A DNA stretch of 49,699 nucleotides, from NCBI RefSeq assembly GCF_001580045.1, contig NZ_LSZP01000005.1, forward strand, positions 1-49,699. Reading direction: 5' to 3'. Position numbers and translations under genes: made by a program. The notes beneath the pieces are model-generated. The model saw nothing but the letters and a program-made list of their open reading frames with translations. It had not been told where the DNA came from and searched no databases. The stretch's first letter is position 1. Every line of letters begins with the position of its first letter. The DNA comes from Cephaloticoccus capnophilus (GTDB lineage: Bacteria; Verrucomicrobiota; Verrucomicrobiia; Opitutales; Opitutaceae). Of the stretch, positions 7,224 to 15,790 are shown piece by piece.

Positions 7224-7715
7224 ATGTCTTTCATTTACGAGCGCACAATTCGCTTGGCCGATACCGATGCTGCCGGAGTCGTGTTTTTTGCCAACACCCT
7301 CGCTCTTTGCCACGAAGCGTATGAAGCCGCGCTTGCTGCTGCAGGTTGCCCTGTGGCCGACTTTCTCGGGCGAGACAGCGACGTCCTAATCCCCATTGCC
7401 AAAGCCAGCACCGACTATCTGCGGCCTCTCTTTTGCGGTGACTTAGTCCGTATAACGCTACGGCCTACCCGGCTCTCCGAGGAGAGCTTCGCGATTGATT
7501 ACGAAATCGTAGGGGGCAGCGGGAGTGTGCGCAGGCCGGCCTTAGCCGACAAGGCTGGCGCACTTGTCGCCGCCAACGCTTCCGCACTTGGCGCCGCCGA
7601 GCCACGCCCCAAAGTCGCCGCCCGAGCTCGCACTGAGCACGTCGCCACTTCACGCAGCAAACGGTGCCGGATCCCAGTCCCCGAAAAACTAGCCGCGTGG
7701 GTAGACGCGCTTTAA
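7224..7715 (+). CDS. 4HBT-fold acyl-CoA thioesterase, probable DHNA-CoA thioesterase of menaquinone synthesis
   Basis: From the ATG at 7224 the protein has 163 residues. The hot-dog-fold signature LADTDAAGVVFFAN (11-24, catalytic-type Asp15) and CHEAYEAAL (29-37) match the cyanobacterial/plant DHNA-CoA thioesterase group. Together with menC and menE upstream this suggests release of 1,4-dihydroxy-2-naphthoate from its CoA ester. Residues about 105-127 (ALADKAGALVAANASALG region) come from an inserted R element and extend a protein that normally has about 135-140 residues. An alternative TTG start at 7194 adds 10 residues. L copy B, a T and an S element separate it from menE. Other acyl-CoA substrates cannot be excluded. 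Confidence 0.78.
   Translation: MSFIYERTIRLADTDAAGVVFFANTLALCHEAYEAALAAAGCPVADFLGRDSDVLIPIAKASTDYLRPLFCGDLVRITLRPTRLSEESFAIDYEIVGGSGSVRRPALADKAGALVAANASALGAAEPRPKVAARARTEHVATSRSKRCRIPVPEKLAAWVDAL
7536..7603 (+). repeat. R element inside the thioesterase gene
   Basis: This 68-bp sequence matches 13165-13232 (reverse complement) at 63 of 68 positions. It is read in frame as PALADKAGALVAANASALGA. Confidence 0.8.
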
Positions 7716-7785
7716 GCCATCTTATTTGGCGTAGTGGTGTTGCGGGGGCGGCCTCTAGCGAAGACCACTTTGCGGAGTGCGTCGC

Positions 7786-7816
7786 GGCTCGCGTTTCAAA
7801 CGCGAGCAGACCCTAA
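7786..7816 (+). repeat. S element copy 4
   Basis: It contains the perfect palindrome CTCGCGTTTCAAACGCGAG (7788-7806) followed by CAGACCCT. It lies between the converging thioesterase and aminotransferase genes, close to both stop codons. Confidence 0.65.
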
Positions 7817-7859
7817 GCGACTCTTTACAGGAGAGAGCCGCTTAGGTCGCTGCGTAAGC

Positions 7860-8939
7860 TCACTTGCTCAATTTCGCCAAGGCGGCGTCGAGTGCGGCGA
7901 GGAGTACGGCGATCGTTTCGTCGGTTTCGTCGCCCATGTTGGAGATGCGGAAGGTCTTGCCCTTGAGTTTGCCATAGCCGCCGTCGATGACGAGGGCGTG
8001 TTCCTCTTTGAGGAGCTTGTTGAGCGCGGGTAGGTCGATTTCGCGCGTGTTGGTGAAGCAGTTGAGCGAGAGCGAGCCGTAGCGGTCTTGAGGGAAGAGG
8101 GTGAAGCCGTTTGTGCGGCCCCAGTCGCGGACGCGGGCGTTTAGCCGGGCGTGTCGGGCGTAGCGGTTGGCGGGGCCCTCGGCGTGGATGTCCTCGAGCT
8201 TCGACTTGAGCGCGTAGATGAGCGGCACGACGGGCGTGCTGGGCGTCATCCCGTTTTCGTGGTTTTTCTGGAATTCTAAAAAGTCGAAGTAGTAGCCGCG
8301 GTCCTTGAGTGTGGCGGCACGTGCGAGGGCACGCGGCGACACGGAGGCGAGCGCGAGCCCGGGCGGCAGCGCGAGGGCCTTTTGACTGCCGGTCAGGAGC
8401 ACGTCGATGCCGAGCGCGTCTTTCTCAATCGGCAGCACGCTAAAGGAGCTGACCGTGTCGACGATGGAGAGCACGTCCGGGAAGTCGCGCAGCACGGCCA
8501 TGATGGCGGGCAAGTCGCTCATGGTGCCGGTGGAGGTCTCGTTGTGAATGAGCGTCACGGTGTCGTAGCCGCCTTGGGAGAGTTCGGCGCGGAGTGCCTC
8601 GGGATCGATGGCTTGGCCCCACTCTGTACGGAGTGCGCCGGCCTGCTTGCCGAGGCGGAGGGCGACGTCGAGCCACTTGTCGGAGAAGGCGCCGTTCATG
8701 CAGCAGAGGACTTTTTTGGCAACAAGGTTGCGTAGTGAGCCCTCCATGACACCCCATGCACTACTGGTCGATAAATAGACGGGGTCCTTGGTGTAAAACA
8801 GCGACTGGAGCTGCGGCTGGATGGACTGGTAGAGCGCGACAAAGTCGGTGCTGCGGTGACCGATCATCGGCTGCGCCATTGCGCGTAGCGTTTTTTCTGA
8901 GACGGCGATGGGGCCGGGAATGAAGAGTTTGTAGCTCAT
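7860..8939 (-). CDS. class V PLP aminotransferase (alanine/serine-glyoxylate type)
   Basis: From the ATG at 8939 the protein has 359 residues. The N-terminus KLFIPGPIAVSEKTLRAM and GHRSTDF (28-34) are typical of the alanine-glyoxylate/serine-pyruvate aminotransferase group. The PLP lysine is Lys187 in TGSQKALALPPG, preceded by the pyridine-contacting Asp161 (VDTVSS). The longer frame back to 9035 has no recognisable start context. The enzyme would transfer an amino group between a small amino acid (Ser, Ala) and a 2-oxo acid such as glyoxylate or hydroxypyruvate; the exact pair cannot be read from sequence. It diverges from lpxK over about 120 bp with no obvious functional link. Confidence 0.8.
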   Translation of the reverse strand: MSYKLFIPGPIAVSEKTLRAMAQPMIGHRSTDFVALYQSIQPQLQSLFYTKDPVYLSTSSAWGVMEGSLRNLVAKKVLCCMNGAFSDKWLDVALRLGKQAGALRTEWGQAIDPEALRAELSQGGYDTVTLIHNETSTGTMSDLPAIMAVLRDFPDVLSIVDTVSSFSVLPIEKDALGIDVLLTGSQKALALPPGLALASVSPRALARAATLKDRGYYFDFLEFQKNHENGMTPSTPVVPLIYALKSKLEDIHAEGPANRYARHARLNARVRDWGRTNGFTLFPQDRYGSLSLNCFTNTREIDLPALNKLLKEEHALVIDGGYGKLKGKTFRISNMGDETDETIAVLLAALDAALAKLSK

Positions 8940-9061
8940 GGAAAGAGGCTGTACTTGGCGGCGTGTTGGGAGAGCTCTCGGGCCCGCCAAATCTGCGATT
9001 TTTAGACGAAAGCGACTTCCCAAAATGAGCGTCAACCCTCATTGCAGTCGAGCTCTACGGC

Positions 9062-10492
9062 ATGTCGTCCTGGCTTAAGAGAAAAATCACCGCACTGGAG
9101 CTCTACACGATCGATGTGATCTTGGGGCGGCGCGCCGATGCGGGCGCAGTGATTTACGGGGCCTTTTTGGAGCTGCTGTCGTATTTGTTTAGCGGGATCG
9201 CCCAGCTGCGCTTGTGGCTTTATCGGCAGCGGATTTTGCACGACCAGCCGCTCGGTTGCTTGGTGGTCGTGGTGGGGAATTTGACGGTGGGAGGGACGGG
9301 CAAGACGCCGGTCGTGGAAAAGTTTGCGCGTGCCTTACAAGCGCGTGGGCGGCGGGTCGCGATTTTGAGTCGGGGGTATAAGAGCAAGGCACCGCCGCTG
9401 TGGCGGCGTTGGTGGTGGGCGATTAGCCACACGGCTGCGCCGCCGCCGCGTATCGTGAGCGATGGGGAGCAGCTGCTCCTCGATAGCGAAGAGGCGGGCG
9501 ACGAGCCCTACATGCTCGCGCGCAACCTCCCGGGCGTGATCGTGCTTGTGGATAAAAACCGGGTGAAGGCCGGGGCCTACGCGATTAAACGCTTCGGCTG
9601 CGATACGCTCCTGCTGGACGACGGCTTCCAATACCTGCCGCTCAAAGGGCAACTCAACTTGCTCCTCGTCGATAAAACGAACCCCTTCGGCAATTCGCAC
9701 CTGCTGCCGCGCGGCACCCTGCGCGAGCCGATTAAGCACCTGCGGCGTGCCTCTTACGTTTTTCTCACCAAGAGTAACGGTGAGCGTGATGCGGAGCTCG
9801 AAGCGATAATCGAGCGTTACAACCCTGGGGTAGACATCATTGAGTGCACGCATCAGCCGCAGTATTTGCAGCGCTTGGGGGCGAAGCGGCGCGCCAGTGC
9901 TGCCAGTGGGGGCTTCCCTAGTGTCGGTTCGCACGCGATCGCAGAGCGTGGCGCGCCGGCGTCCGTAGCGGATTCCGTAAAAAAGGCGACCGGCGCTGCG
10001 GAGGGCCTTGCGCCAAGCTCGCGCGTCGCGATTGCCGCCGAGGACTCGCCCTCTAGCCAAAGTCGCGCCGCTGCCGCCGAGACGCATGCCGCTGTCGCTG
10101 CCGATCAACAGCAGCCGCTCTCTTTTCTCAAAGGCCGACGCGTCGCGGCGTTTTGCGGAATCGCGACTCCGGAGAGTTTTTTTAAATTTTTGACCGACTA
10201 CGGAGCGGAGCTTGTCGCGCGCGAACGCTTCCCCGATCACTATCGCTATGCGGAGGCGGACTTTGTGGAGCTCGCGGCACTCGCCCAGCGCACGGGCGCA
10301 GAGTGCCTCATCACGACCGAAAAAGACGCGGTGCGCATCCCCTACGAGCGTGCGTGGGGCTGCCCCGTTTATTACCTGCGGCTCGAGATCGATATCTTGC
10401 GCGGAGCAGCCGACTTCGACGAAGCGGTGAGCCGCATCTGCTTCCCCGAGGGGGCGACTCGCCCCCAGCCACTCAGCTCGCGGACAGCCTGA
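9062..10492 (+). CDS. lpxK: tetraacyldisaccharide 4'-kinase
   Basis: LpxK phosphorylates the lipid A precursor at the inner membrane, so the organism makes lipid A. The Walker A motif lies in [13 protein letters not shown] (71-83) behind an N-terminal hydrophobic segment (about 20-55). [14 protein letters not shown] and [11 protein letters not shown] are conserved LpxK blocks. The protein has 476 residues, against the usual 320-350. The excess is a low-complexity Ala/Ser-rich insert at about residues 273-348, after [12 protein letters not shown] and before the conserved [16 protein letters not shown] block. The frame is maintained through the insert. The start has no Shine-Dalgarno. Downstream lies an S element and then the M29 peptidase. 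Confidence 0.87.
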   Translation: MSSWLKRKITALELYTIDVILGRRADAGAVIYGAFLELLSYLFSGIAQLRLWLYRQRILHDQPLGCLVVVVGNLTVGGTGKTPVVEKFARALQARGRRVAILSRGYKSKAPPLWRRWWWAISHTAAPPPRIVSDGEQLLLDSEEAGDEPYMLARNLPGVIVLVDKNRVKAGAYAIKRFGCDTLLLDDGFQYLPLKGQLNLLLVDKTNPFGNSHLLPRGTLREPIKHLRRASYVFLTKSNGERDAELEAIIERYNPGVDIIECTHQPQYLQRLGAKRRASAASGGFPSVGSHAIAERGAPASVADSVKKATGAAEGLAPSSRVAIAAEDSPSSQSRAAAAETHAAVAADQQQPLSFLKGRRVAAFCGIATPESFFKFLTDYGAELVARERFPDHYRYAEADFVELAALAQRTGAECLITTEKDAVRIPYERAWGCPVYYLRLEIDILRGAADFDEAVSRICFPEGATRPQPLSSRTA

Positions 10493-10507
10493 GCCGCAGG
10501 CGAGTGG

Positions 10508-10530
10508 CGCTACCGTGCCGTCGGCACGGG
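10508..10530. other. short GC hairpin downstream of lpxK
   Basis: CCGTGCCGTCGGCACGG forms a tight inverted repeat 20 bp after the lpxK stop. No T-run follows, so it is not a standard terminator. Confidence 0.35.
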
Positions 10531-10548
10531 GAGGGGAGCGCGCAGAGC

Positions 10549-10568
10549 TAGGCGCTGTCCCGTTTCAC
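10549..10568 (+). repeat. S element copy 5 (partial)
   Basis: TAGGCGCTGTCCCGTTTCAC is a diverged left arm of S, between lpxK and the M29 peptidase. Confidence 0.5.
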
Positions 10569-10649
10569 TTTGGTTTGCGGCGGGGCGAATGTTGGCGGAG
10601 CTCGGGCACAAAGCCTTGCGGGGCTGTGGTGCGCGGCTTCGTATGACGC

Positions 10650-11840
10650 ATGATTATTGATCCGCGTTATGAGGAGTTGGCCGCCGGGCTGACTTCGTTT
10701 TCGACCGAGCTGCGTAAGGGCGAGCGCGTCCTAATTGATGCGTTTGATGTGCCCGATGCCATCGTGATTGCACTGGTGCGTGCGGCGCGAGCGCAGGGGG
10801 CGCATCCTTATGTGCAACTGCACCGTGCGCGGATTACGCGCGAGCTGATGCTTGGGGCGGAGGCCGCCCAATACGAGCCACTCGCCCGCGTCGAGAAGCT
10901 GCGTATGGAGGATATGGATGCCTACATCGCGCTGCGCGGCTCGGATAATATTTTTGAGACGGCGGACGTGCCGAGCGACCGGCTCCAGCTCGTGAGTCGG
11001 CTCATGAAGCCCGTCTTAGAGCACCGCGTGAACAAGACGAAGTGGGTCGTCTTGCGCTGGCCTACTCCGGCGATGGCGCAGCAGGCGTCGATGAGCACGG
11101 AGGCCTTTGAGGACTTTTATTTCCGCGTCTGCACGCTCGACTACCGGCGGATGATTCCCGGGATGGCCGCGCTCGCTAAACTCATGGCGGCGACCGACCG
11201 TGTGCACATCAAGGGCCCAGGCACGGACTTGCGTTTTTCGATCAAAGGCATCGGCGCAAAAGAGTGCGGCGGGCAGCGCAACATTCCCGATGGCGAGGTT
11301 TTCTCTTGTCCGGTCAAAGACTCAGTCGAGGGCGTTATCCAGTACAACGCGCCGACGACCTACCTCGGCACCTCGTTTGACAACGTCCGGCTGGGCTTCA
11401 AGCGCGGGAAAATCGTTGAGGCGACTGCCAACAACACCAAGCGGCTCAACGAGATTCTCGATAGCGATGCGGGCGCGCGCTACATTGGCGAGTTCGCCAT
11501 CGGGTTTAATCCGCACATTCTGGAGCCGATGCGCGACATCCTCTTCGACGAGAAGATTGCCGGCTCCTTCCACTTCACGCCTGGCCAAGCCTACGAGGAT
11601 TGCGGCAACGGCAACCGCTCTCAAATCCACTGGGACATGGTCTGTATCCAGCGGCCCGAATACGGCGGCGGGGAGATTTGGTTCGACGGCAAACTCGTCC
11701 GTAAAGACGGGCTTTTCGTTCCGGCGGCGCTCCAGAAACTCAACCCAGACTACCTGCTCGATACGCCGAGCAAGGCGGCCAAGCCCGCCGCCAAAAAGAA
11801 GTCGGCCCCGGCGAAAAAGCCGTCCGCTGCGAAACGCTAA
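10650..11840 (+). CDS. M29-family metallo-aminopeptidase
   Basis: The 396-residue protein matches thermophilic-aminopeptidase-type (AmpS/PepS) M29 enzymes, cytoplasmic exopeptidases that use two metal ions. Characteristic blocks are [32 protein letters not shown] (with the metal-site Glu), [10 protein letters not shown], and a C-terminal [25 protein letters not shown] region carrying the metal-binding Glu/His/Asp set. The last 28 residues are a Lys/Ala/Pro-rich tail ([10 protein letters not shown] type) beyond the usual C-terminus, perhaps binding nucleic acid or membrane. The ATG start has no Shine-Dalgarno. It is followed 54 bp later by the pseudouridine synthase. Confidence 0.85.
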   Translation: MIIDPRYEELAAGLTSFSTELRKGERVLIDAFDVPDAIVIALVRAARAQGAHPYVQLHRARITRELMLGAEAAQYEPLARVEKLRMEDMDAYIALRGSDNIFETADVPSDRLQLVSRLMKPVLEHRVNKTKWVVLRWPTPAMAQQASMSTEAFEDFYFRVCTLDYRRMIPGMAALAKLMAATDRVHIKGPGTDLRFSIKGIGAKECGGQRNIPDGEVFSCPVKDSVEGVIQYNAPTTYLGTSFDNVRLGFKRGKIVEATANNTKRLNEILDSDAGARYIGEFAIGFNPHILEPMRDILFDEKIAGSFHFTPGQAYEDCGNGNRSQIHWDMVCIQRPEYGGGEIWFDGKLVRKDGLFVPAALQKLNPDYLLDTPSKAAKPAAKKKSAPAKKPSAAKR

Positions 11841-11894
11841 GCCCCCGCGCGCTCTCAGTGTTTCCCGCCCTGTCGCTCTTAGCTTCCGCTCCGC

Positions 11895-12857
11895 ATGCCT
11901 GACGCTCCCACCGAATACACCGTCCCGCTCGGCAGCCGCCGCGCGCGTGCGGACAAGGTGCTCGCCGCCGCCTTTCCCGAGCACAGCCGCGTCGCGTGGC
12001 AACGCGCGTTGTGCGCCGGATTGGTCGCTGCCGATGGCATCGCGATTAGCCAAGCGGACAGCGTCAGCGCGGGGCAGCGGATCACCTTTAGCTTCCCGCA
12101 AACCGAGCCGCTCGCGCTTCGCCCCGTATCCATCCCGCTCGATGTGGTGTTTGAGGACGAGCACCTCCTGGCGATTAACAAAGCCTCGGGGATGGTCGTG
12201 CACCCGGGCGCGGCGACCGGTGAGGACACGCTTGTGCATGCGCTGCTCGCGCATTGCGCGGGACAGCTTAGCGGCATCGGCGGTGTGGAGAGGCCGGGCA
12301 TTGTCCACCGGCTCGATCGAGAAACCTCGGGGCTGATGCTCGCGGCCAAGACCGATGCCGCGCATCGCGGGCTCTCCGAGCAATTTGCCGAGCGGCGTGT
12401 TTTTAAGGAATACCTCGCGCTCGTGAGCGGACGCCCGCAACTGCTGAGCGGCGTGGTCAAAAGCCCGATCGGTCGCAACCCAAACCACCGGCATAAAATG
12501 GCAGTCGTGCCACCCGAAAAGGGCGGCAAGCCCGCGCATACGGATTGGGACTTGGTCGAAGGGTTTCGCGACTGGGCGGCACTGATGCGATGCACGATTC
12601 ACACGGGCCGCACCCACCAAATCCGCGTGCACCTGCACTCGCTCGGGCATCCGCTGTTGGGTGACGCCGTTTACGGGTGGTCGCTAAAAAAGATGCCGCT
12701 GCCCGTTGAAATTTCCGAAACGCCCGCACGGGTAATGCTCCACTCCGAGCACCTCGCGTTTACGCATCCGGTTACGGGCGCGTCGCTCGATTTGCGGGCC
12801 GAGCTTCCGCGAGATATGCGCGCGTTAATCGAGCAGTTACGAGGAGTGTGTCGTTAG
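11895..12857 (+). CDS. rluD: RluA/RluD-family 23S rRNA pseudouridine synthase
   Basis: The 320-residue protein has an N-terminal S4-like RNA-binding region (SRRARADKVLAAAFPEHSR) and the RluA-family catalytic motif HRLDRETSG with Asp141 as the nucleophile. GRTHQIRVHL and GHPLLGDAVYG are the usual later blocks. RluD isomerises uridines of 23S rRNA helix 69; RluC or RluA specificity cannot be excluded, but the S4 domain favours RluD or RluC. The start has a pyrimidine-rich leader. Its TAG stop is part of an S element (12855-12879). The Ppx/GppA gene converges on it 46 bp away. Confidence 0.82.
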   Translation: MPDAPTEYTVPLGSRRARADKVLAAAFPEHSRVAWQRALCAGLVAADGIAISQADSVSAGQRITFSFPQTEPLALRPVSIPLDVVFEDEHLLAINKASGMVVHPGAATGEDTLVHALLAHCAGQLSGIGGVERPGIVHRLDRETSGLMLAAKTDAAHRGLSEQFAERRVFKEYLALVSGRPQLLSGVVKSPIGRNPNHRHKMAVVPPEKGGKPAHTDWDLVEGFRDWAALMRCTIHTGRTHQIRVHLHSLGHPLLGDAVYGWSLKKMPLPVEISETPARVMLHSEHLAFTHPVTGASLDLRAELPRDMRALIEQLRGVCR

Positions 12858-12879
12858 GGGCTGTTCCCGTTTCAAACGT
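12855..12879 (+). repeat. S element copy 6
   Basis: The element starts TAGGGGCTGTTCCCGTTTC, and its first three bases are the rluD stop codon. It fills most of the 45-bp gap between the converging rluD and Ppx/GppA genes. Confidence 0.7.
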
Positions 12880-12902
12880 GGCCCGTCCCTTCGGGCGGCG
12901 CG

Positions 12903-13991
12903 CTAGCGCAGCGCTCGCTGTCCTGTGCACGTCGCTAATAACTCAGCGGCGATTCCGTAGCGCAGATTGTAGGTCGAGTGTTGCAGTCCAGAGAAGCCGC
13001 CGAGGTCGAGCACGGTGAGCATCGTCGTGAGCGCGGTGGGCAGGATGTCGGCTCGGCCCGGGGAAATCCCTGGGAGCCGCCGCCGCTCGGCGAGCGGAAG
13101 CCGTGCTGCCTTTTCCAATACCTGCTCAATCGTTTCGCGCGGGAGAAAAGGCGGGGCCAGCGAGGGCTCGGCGGCGACCAGTGCGGAAGCGTTGGCGGCG
13201 GCAGGTGCGCCAGCCTTGGCGGCTAAGGCCGGGCTGCGCAGCTCGCTCGCCAGCATTTGGCGGACATTAAACCAAAGTCCGCCGGTGCCGATGGCGGTCG
13301 GCTGCGCGTCGGCATACGGCGGGGCGCAACCGAACGCGAAACCCGCGTGGGCGAATGCTTCGGTGACATGGCTGCGAATCGCCTCGCGCTCATCTGCGGC
13401 GAGCGTGGCTTCGGGGTTTTTCACGAAGCGGCGCATCAGCCGCACGCTGCCGAGCGGCAGGCTTTGCGCGGTGACGAGTTTGCCCGCCCGGAGCGCGAGG
13501 CACTCTAGGCTGCCACCGCCGAGATCGAAGGCGTAGAGGCTTTGGGCCTGGGTTTTTGCTGATTGCAGAGTCGGGTCGCAGAGGAGTCCGCGCCCGATCG
13601 CTTCGGCTTCTTCCGCGCCCGAAAGAATGCGAATCGAGTGTCCGGTTTTTGCGCGGACGAGGTCGATGAATTCGGCGCCGTTTGCGGCGTCGCGCAGCGC
13701 ACTGGTTCCTACGAGTGCGACTTGGGCTGGGGCGTAGGCGCTGCAGTCGGCGAGGAGGGCTTCGATCGCGGTGAGTGCCGCGGTCATTGCCTCGTGGGCG
13801 AGTTGCGAGCGGCCCTTTACCCAGTCTGCACCCGAGCTGATTCGCGCCTCGATGGAGCGTGAGAAGAGGGCTTCGACCGCTTCGGGTGTGGATGTCGTGG
13901 CATTGGCACTACGCCGTTGAGCGATGAGGTTCTTTATCGAGTTACTGCCGATATCGATGACGGCGACTGGTGAGCAGTCCGGGCTAATCAT
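12903..13991 (-). CDS. Ppx/GppA-family exopolyphosphatase / pppGpp phosphohydrolase
   Basis: The 362-residue protein has the ASKHA phosphate-1 motif VIDIGSNS (11-18) and the phosphate-2 motif DLGGGSLE, typical of the short Ppx/GppA domain enzymes that degrade polyphosphate or pppGpp. TAIGTGG and LPGISPGRADILPTAL are conserved later blocks. Between them, residues of the ALAAKAGAPAAANASALVAA type are encoded by an inserted R element (13165-13232). The start codon overlaps the rsmI stop by 4 bp, so the two are an operon. Which substrate is used cannot be told. Confidence 0.82.
   Translation of the reverse strand: MISPDCSPVAVIDIGSNSIKNLIAQRRSANATTSTPEAVEALFSRSIEARISSGADWVKGRSQLAHEAMTAALTAIEALLADCSAYAPAQVALVGTSALRDAANGAEFIDLVRAKTGHSIRILSGAEEAEAIGRGLLCDPTLQSAKTQAQSLYAFDLGGGSLECLALRAGKLVTAQSLPLGSVRLMRRFVKNPEATLAADEREAIRSHVTEAFAHAGFAFGCAPPYADAQPTAIGTGGLWFNVRQMLASELRSPALAAKAGAPAAANASALVAAEPSLAPPFLPRETIEQVLEKAARLPLAERRRLPGISPGRADILPTALTTMLTVLDLGGFSGLQHSTYNLRYGIAAELLATCTGQRALR
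13165..13232 (-). repeat. R element inside the Ppx/GppA gene
   Basis: The reverse complement matches 7536-7603 at 63 of 68 positions. It is read in the same frame as there, giving ALAAKAGAPAAANASALVAA. Confidence 0.8.
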
Positions 13992-14737
13992 AGCACAAAG
14001 CCTTGCGGGGCGATTAGGAGGACGAACTCGCCTTTGAGGCTGGCTTGGGAAAGCGCGTCGCGGACTTGGGCTGCTGGGCCGACGAGGAAGCTCTCGTGGA
14101 GCTTGGTCAGCTCCTTGGCGACACAGATGACGCGTTCGGGGCCGAGGCTGTCGTGAAGCTCGGTGACGGCTTTTTCGATGCGGTGGCAGCTTTCGTAGAG
14201 GATGAGCGTGTAGGCGAAGTCGCGGTGTTTCTCGAAGAAGGCGATGCGGGCCGCACTCTTTGGCGGCAGGAAGCCGACAAAGAGAAATCCGTTACTCGGG
14301 AGCCCGCTCGCGCTGAGCGCAGCAGCGAAGGCGCAAGGGCCGGGGACAGGGACGACGGGGAGCGCACGACGGCGAGCGGCGCGCACGAGCCGAAACCCCG
14401 GGTCGCTAATCGCAGGCGTGCCCGCGTCGCTGACGAGCGCGACCGATTTTCCGCTGGCCAGTTCGTCGGCGAGTTTTGGCGCAAGCTCGCGTTCGTTGTG
14501 ATCGTGGTAGGAGACGAGGGTTTTGTGCGGGAGTCCGAGCCGCGCAAGGAGTTGGCCGGTCGTGCGTGTGTCTTCGCAGGCGAGCAGGTCGGCCTGAGAG
14601 AGGATGCTGCGGGCGCGCGGGCTTAGGTCGTGGAGGTTGCCGATGGGCGTGGCGACGACGTAGAGGTGCCCGGGGAGCACGGTGAGCGATGTGTTGGGCT
14701 TGGGTTCTGACAGGGCCATCGGGAGTCGAAGACTCAT
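13988..14737 (-). CDS. rsmI: 16S rRNA (cytidine-1402-2'-O)-methyltransferase
   Basis: RsmI is an SAM-dependent methyltransferase of the tetrapyrrole-methylase fold that modifies C1402 in the ribosomal P site. The 249-residue protein has the family N-terminus LYVVATPIGNLHDLSPRA, the ACEDTR block, SDAGTPAISDPG (SAM binding) and PGPCAFAAALSASGLPS. The length is slightly short of the usual 270-290, missing part of the C-terminal helical domain. It is upstream of and overlaps the Ppx/GppA gene. The region upstream contains L copy C. Confidence 0.9.
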   Translation of the reverse strand: MSLRLPMALSEPKPNTSLTVLPGHLYVVATPIGNLHDLSPRARSILSQADLLACEDTRTTGQLLARLGLPHKTLVSYHDHNERELAPKLADELASGKSVALVSDAGTPAISDPGFRLVRAARRRALPVVPVPGPCAFAAALSASGLPSNGFLFVGFLPPKSAARIAFFEKHRDFAYTLILYESCHRIEKAVTELHDSLGPERVICVAKELTKLHESFLVGPAAQVRDALSQASLKGEFVLLIAPQGFVL

Positions 14738-14836
14738 TTATTTAGCGCGTCGCAGGCGCAGTCCGTTTCTTTCGTTTTGACGACGCATTACGGATGAGAG
14801 ACGGCGCATTTGTCGCCGCTGCGTCAAGGTCAGGAG

Positions 14837-15150
14837 GCTCCACTACGCGTGGGGCGGCAGCGTGTCGCTGCACCCATTTACAGAGCCGCTTGGTTGCTGT
14901 GCATTCGCACAGCAACCAAGCGGCTCTGTAGAAAGGAACCCAAACCTTGGAGGCGGGAGTTTATTAGTGATTTTTCCCACCTCGTCCAAACGGGTTATTA
15001 CTCTACTTTCCCTTTTACGACTCGCCCTGTCGCAACGCGACAGGGGGGAATCCTTTCAAATTTGGGATTTCGCTTTCGCGCGATAGCGCGATGAGAAATC
15101 CCAAATTAAATGGAAGCGGTCACTGACCGCCGCCCCACGCGTAGTGGAGC
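14837..15150 (+). repeat. L element copy C (full length, perfect terminal inverted repeats)
   Basis: The best-preserved copy has 314 bp with perfect 22-bp inverted ends (14837-14858 and 15129-15150). Hairpin 1 is 14857-14871. The large hairpin is a perfect 24-bp stem (14879-14902 with 14907-14930) around the loop ATTC. The core runs to about 15010, then hairpin 3 (about 15025-15045), hairpin 4 (about 15059-15106, with an inner TCGCGC/GCGCGA hairpin) and hairpin 5 (15116-15130). It occupies the gap downstream of the mini-lipoprotein and upstream of rsmI; the other roughly 130 bp of that gap show nothing recognisable. Confidence 0.85.
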
Positions 15151-15180
15151 TCAGAGAGAGCGGTCACTGACTACGAAGGC

Positions 15181-15345
15181 TTACATTCCGGGTTGAGAGA
15201 GGCCGGGGATTTGGCCTTCCCAGTCGGCGGGGCGGCTCCAGGGGATCGAGGAGTCGCGGTTGGTGCGAGTGATGCAGCCGCTGCTAAAGAGTGCGCCGAG
15301 TGCGAGGAGGAGGAGTGCGGCGAGGTGACGGGTTTTTAGGTTCAT
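15181..15345 (-). CDS. mini-lipoprotein 1 (54 residues)
   Basis: This short gene starts ATG at 15345 (MNLKTRHLAALLLL) and ends TAA at 15181. A hydrophobic signal peptide leads to a lipobox-like FSSGC with the acylated Cys at residue 24. The 30-residue mature part is rich in Trp/Pro/Asp (IPWSRPADWEG) and resembles small verrucomicrobial lipoproteins, function unknown to me. It is a tandem paralogue of the gene at 15487-15669: the signal peptides are almost identical and the duplication extends into the upstream leader, while the mature parts are unrelated. The leader is pyrimidine-rich. Confidence 0.7.
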   Translation of the reverse strand: MNLKTRHLAALLLLALGALFSSGCITRTNRDSSIPWSRPADWEGQIPGLSQPGM

Positions 15346-15486
15346 CTAGGGAAGAAGGAGAGAGAGGAGAGCGGGAGACTTAATTTCTGCAAGGCGAGAA
15401 GCGCTGGGAGGGCTCTCTCCTGTCGTCTTGCGACAGGAACACGGGGACTGATTTTGTTGCCGGACGGTGCAGCAACGAATGCGCCG

Positions 15487-15669
15487 CTAATTAAAGCCCC
15501 TTGTAATGATGGGTTCTGGCTCGGGGAGGTATTCTTCCTCGTAGCCGTAGGCGGGGTAGCTGCTGGGAATCGCGGAGCCGATGGCTTCGAGCGTTTTGCA
15601 GCCGCTGCTAAAGAGTGCGCCGAGTGCGAGGAGGAAGAGTGCGGCGAGGTGACGGGGTTTGAGGTTCAT
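15487..15669 (-). CDS. mini-lipoprotein 2 (60 residues)
   Basis: The 60-residue product begins MNLKPRHLAALFLLALGALF and has a lipobox FSSGC with Cys24. The mature part is acidic and Pro/Tyr-rich (YGYEEEYLPEPEP). Signal peptide and leader match mini-lipoprotein 1 closely, so one arose from the other by duplication, but the mature sequences share nothing obvious. Both genes are on the minus strand upstream of L copy C. Function unknown. Confidence 0.65.
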   Translation of the reverse strand: MNLKPRHLAALFLLALGALFSSGCKTLEAIGSAIPSSYPAYGYEEEYLPEPEPIITRGFN

Positions 15670-15790
15670 GTCGGGAAGAAGGAAAGCGGGGGACTTAATT
15701 TCCGCAAGGCGAGCCGCGCTGGGAGGCGATTCCTGAGTTGCGCGGATCCGTGGGGGCTAGCGCGTTGCGGCGAAACTTAATGCGCCCCAC

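Noticed and set aside
609-15150. CRISPR array made of the repeated hairpins
   Set aside because: The repeats are far apart, long and internally structured; there are no regular short spacers and no cas genes.
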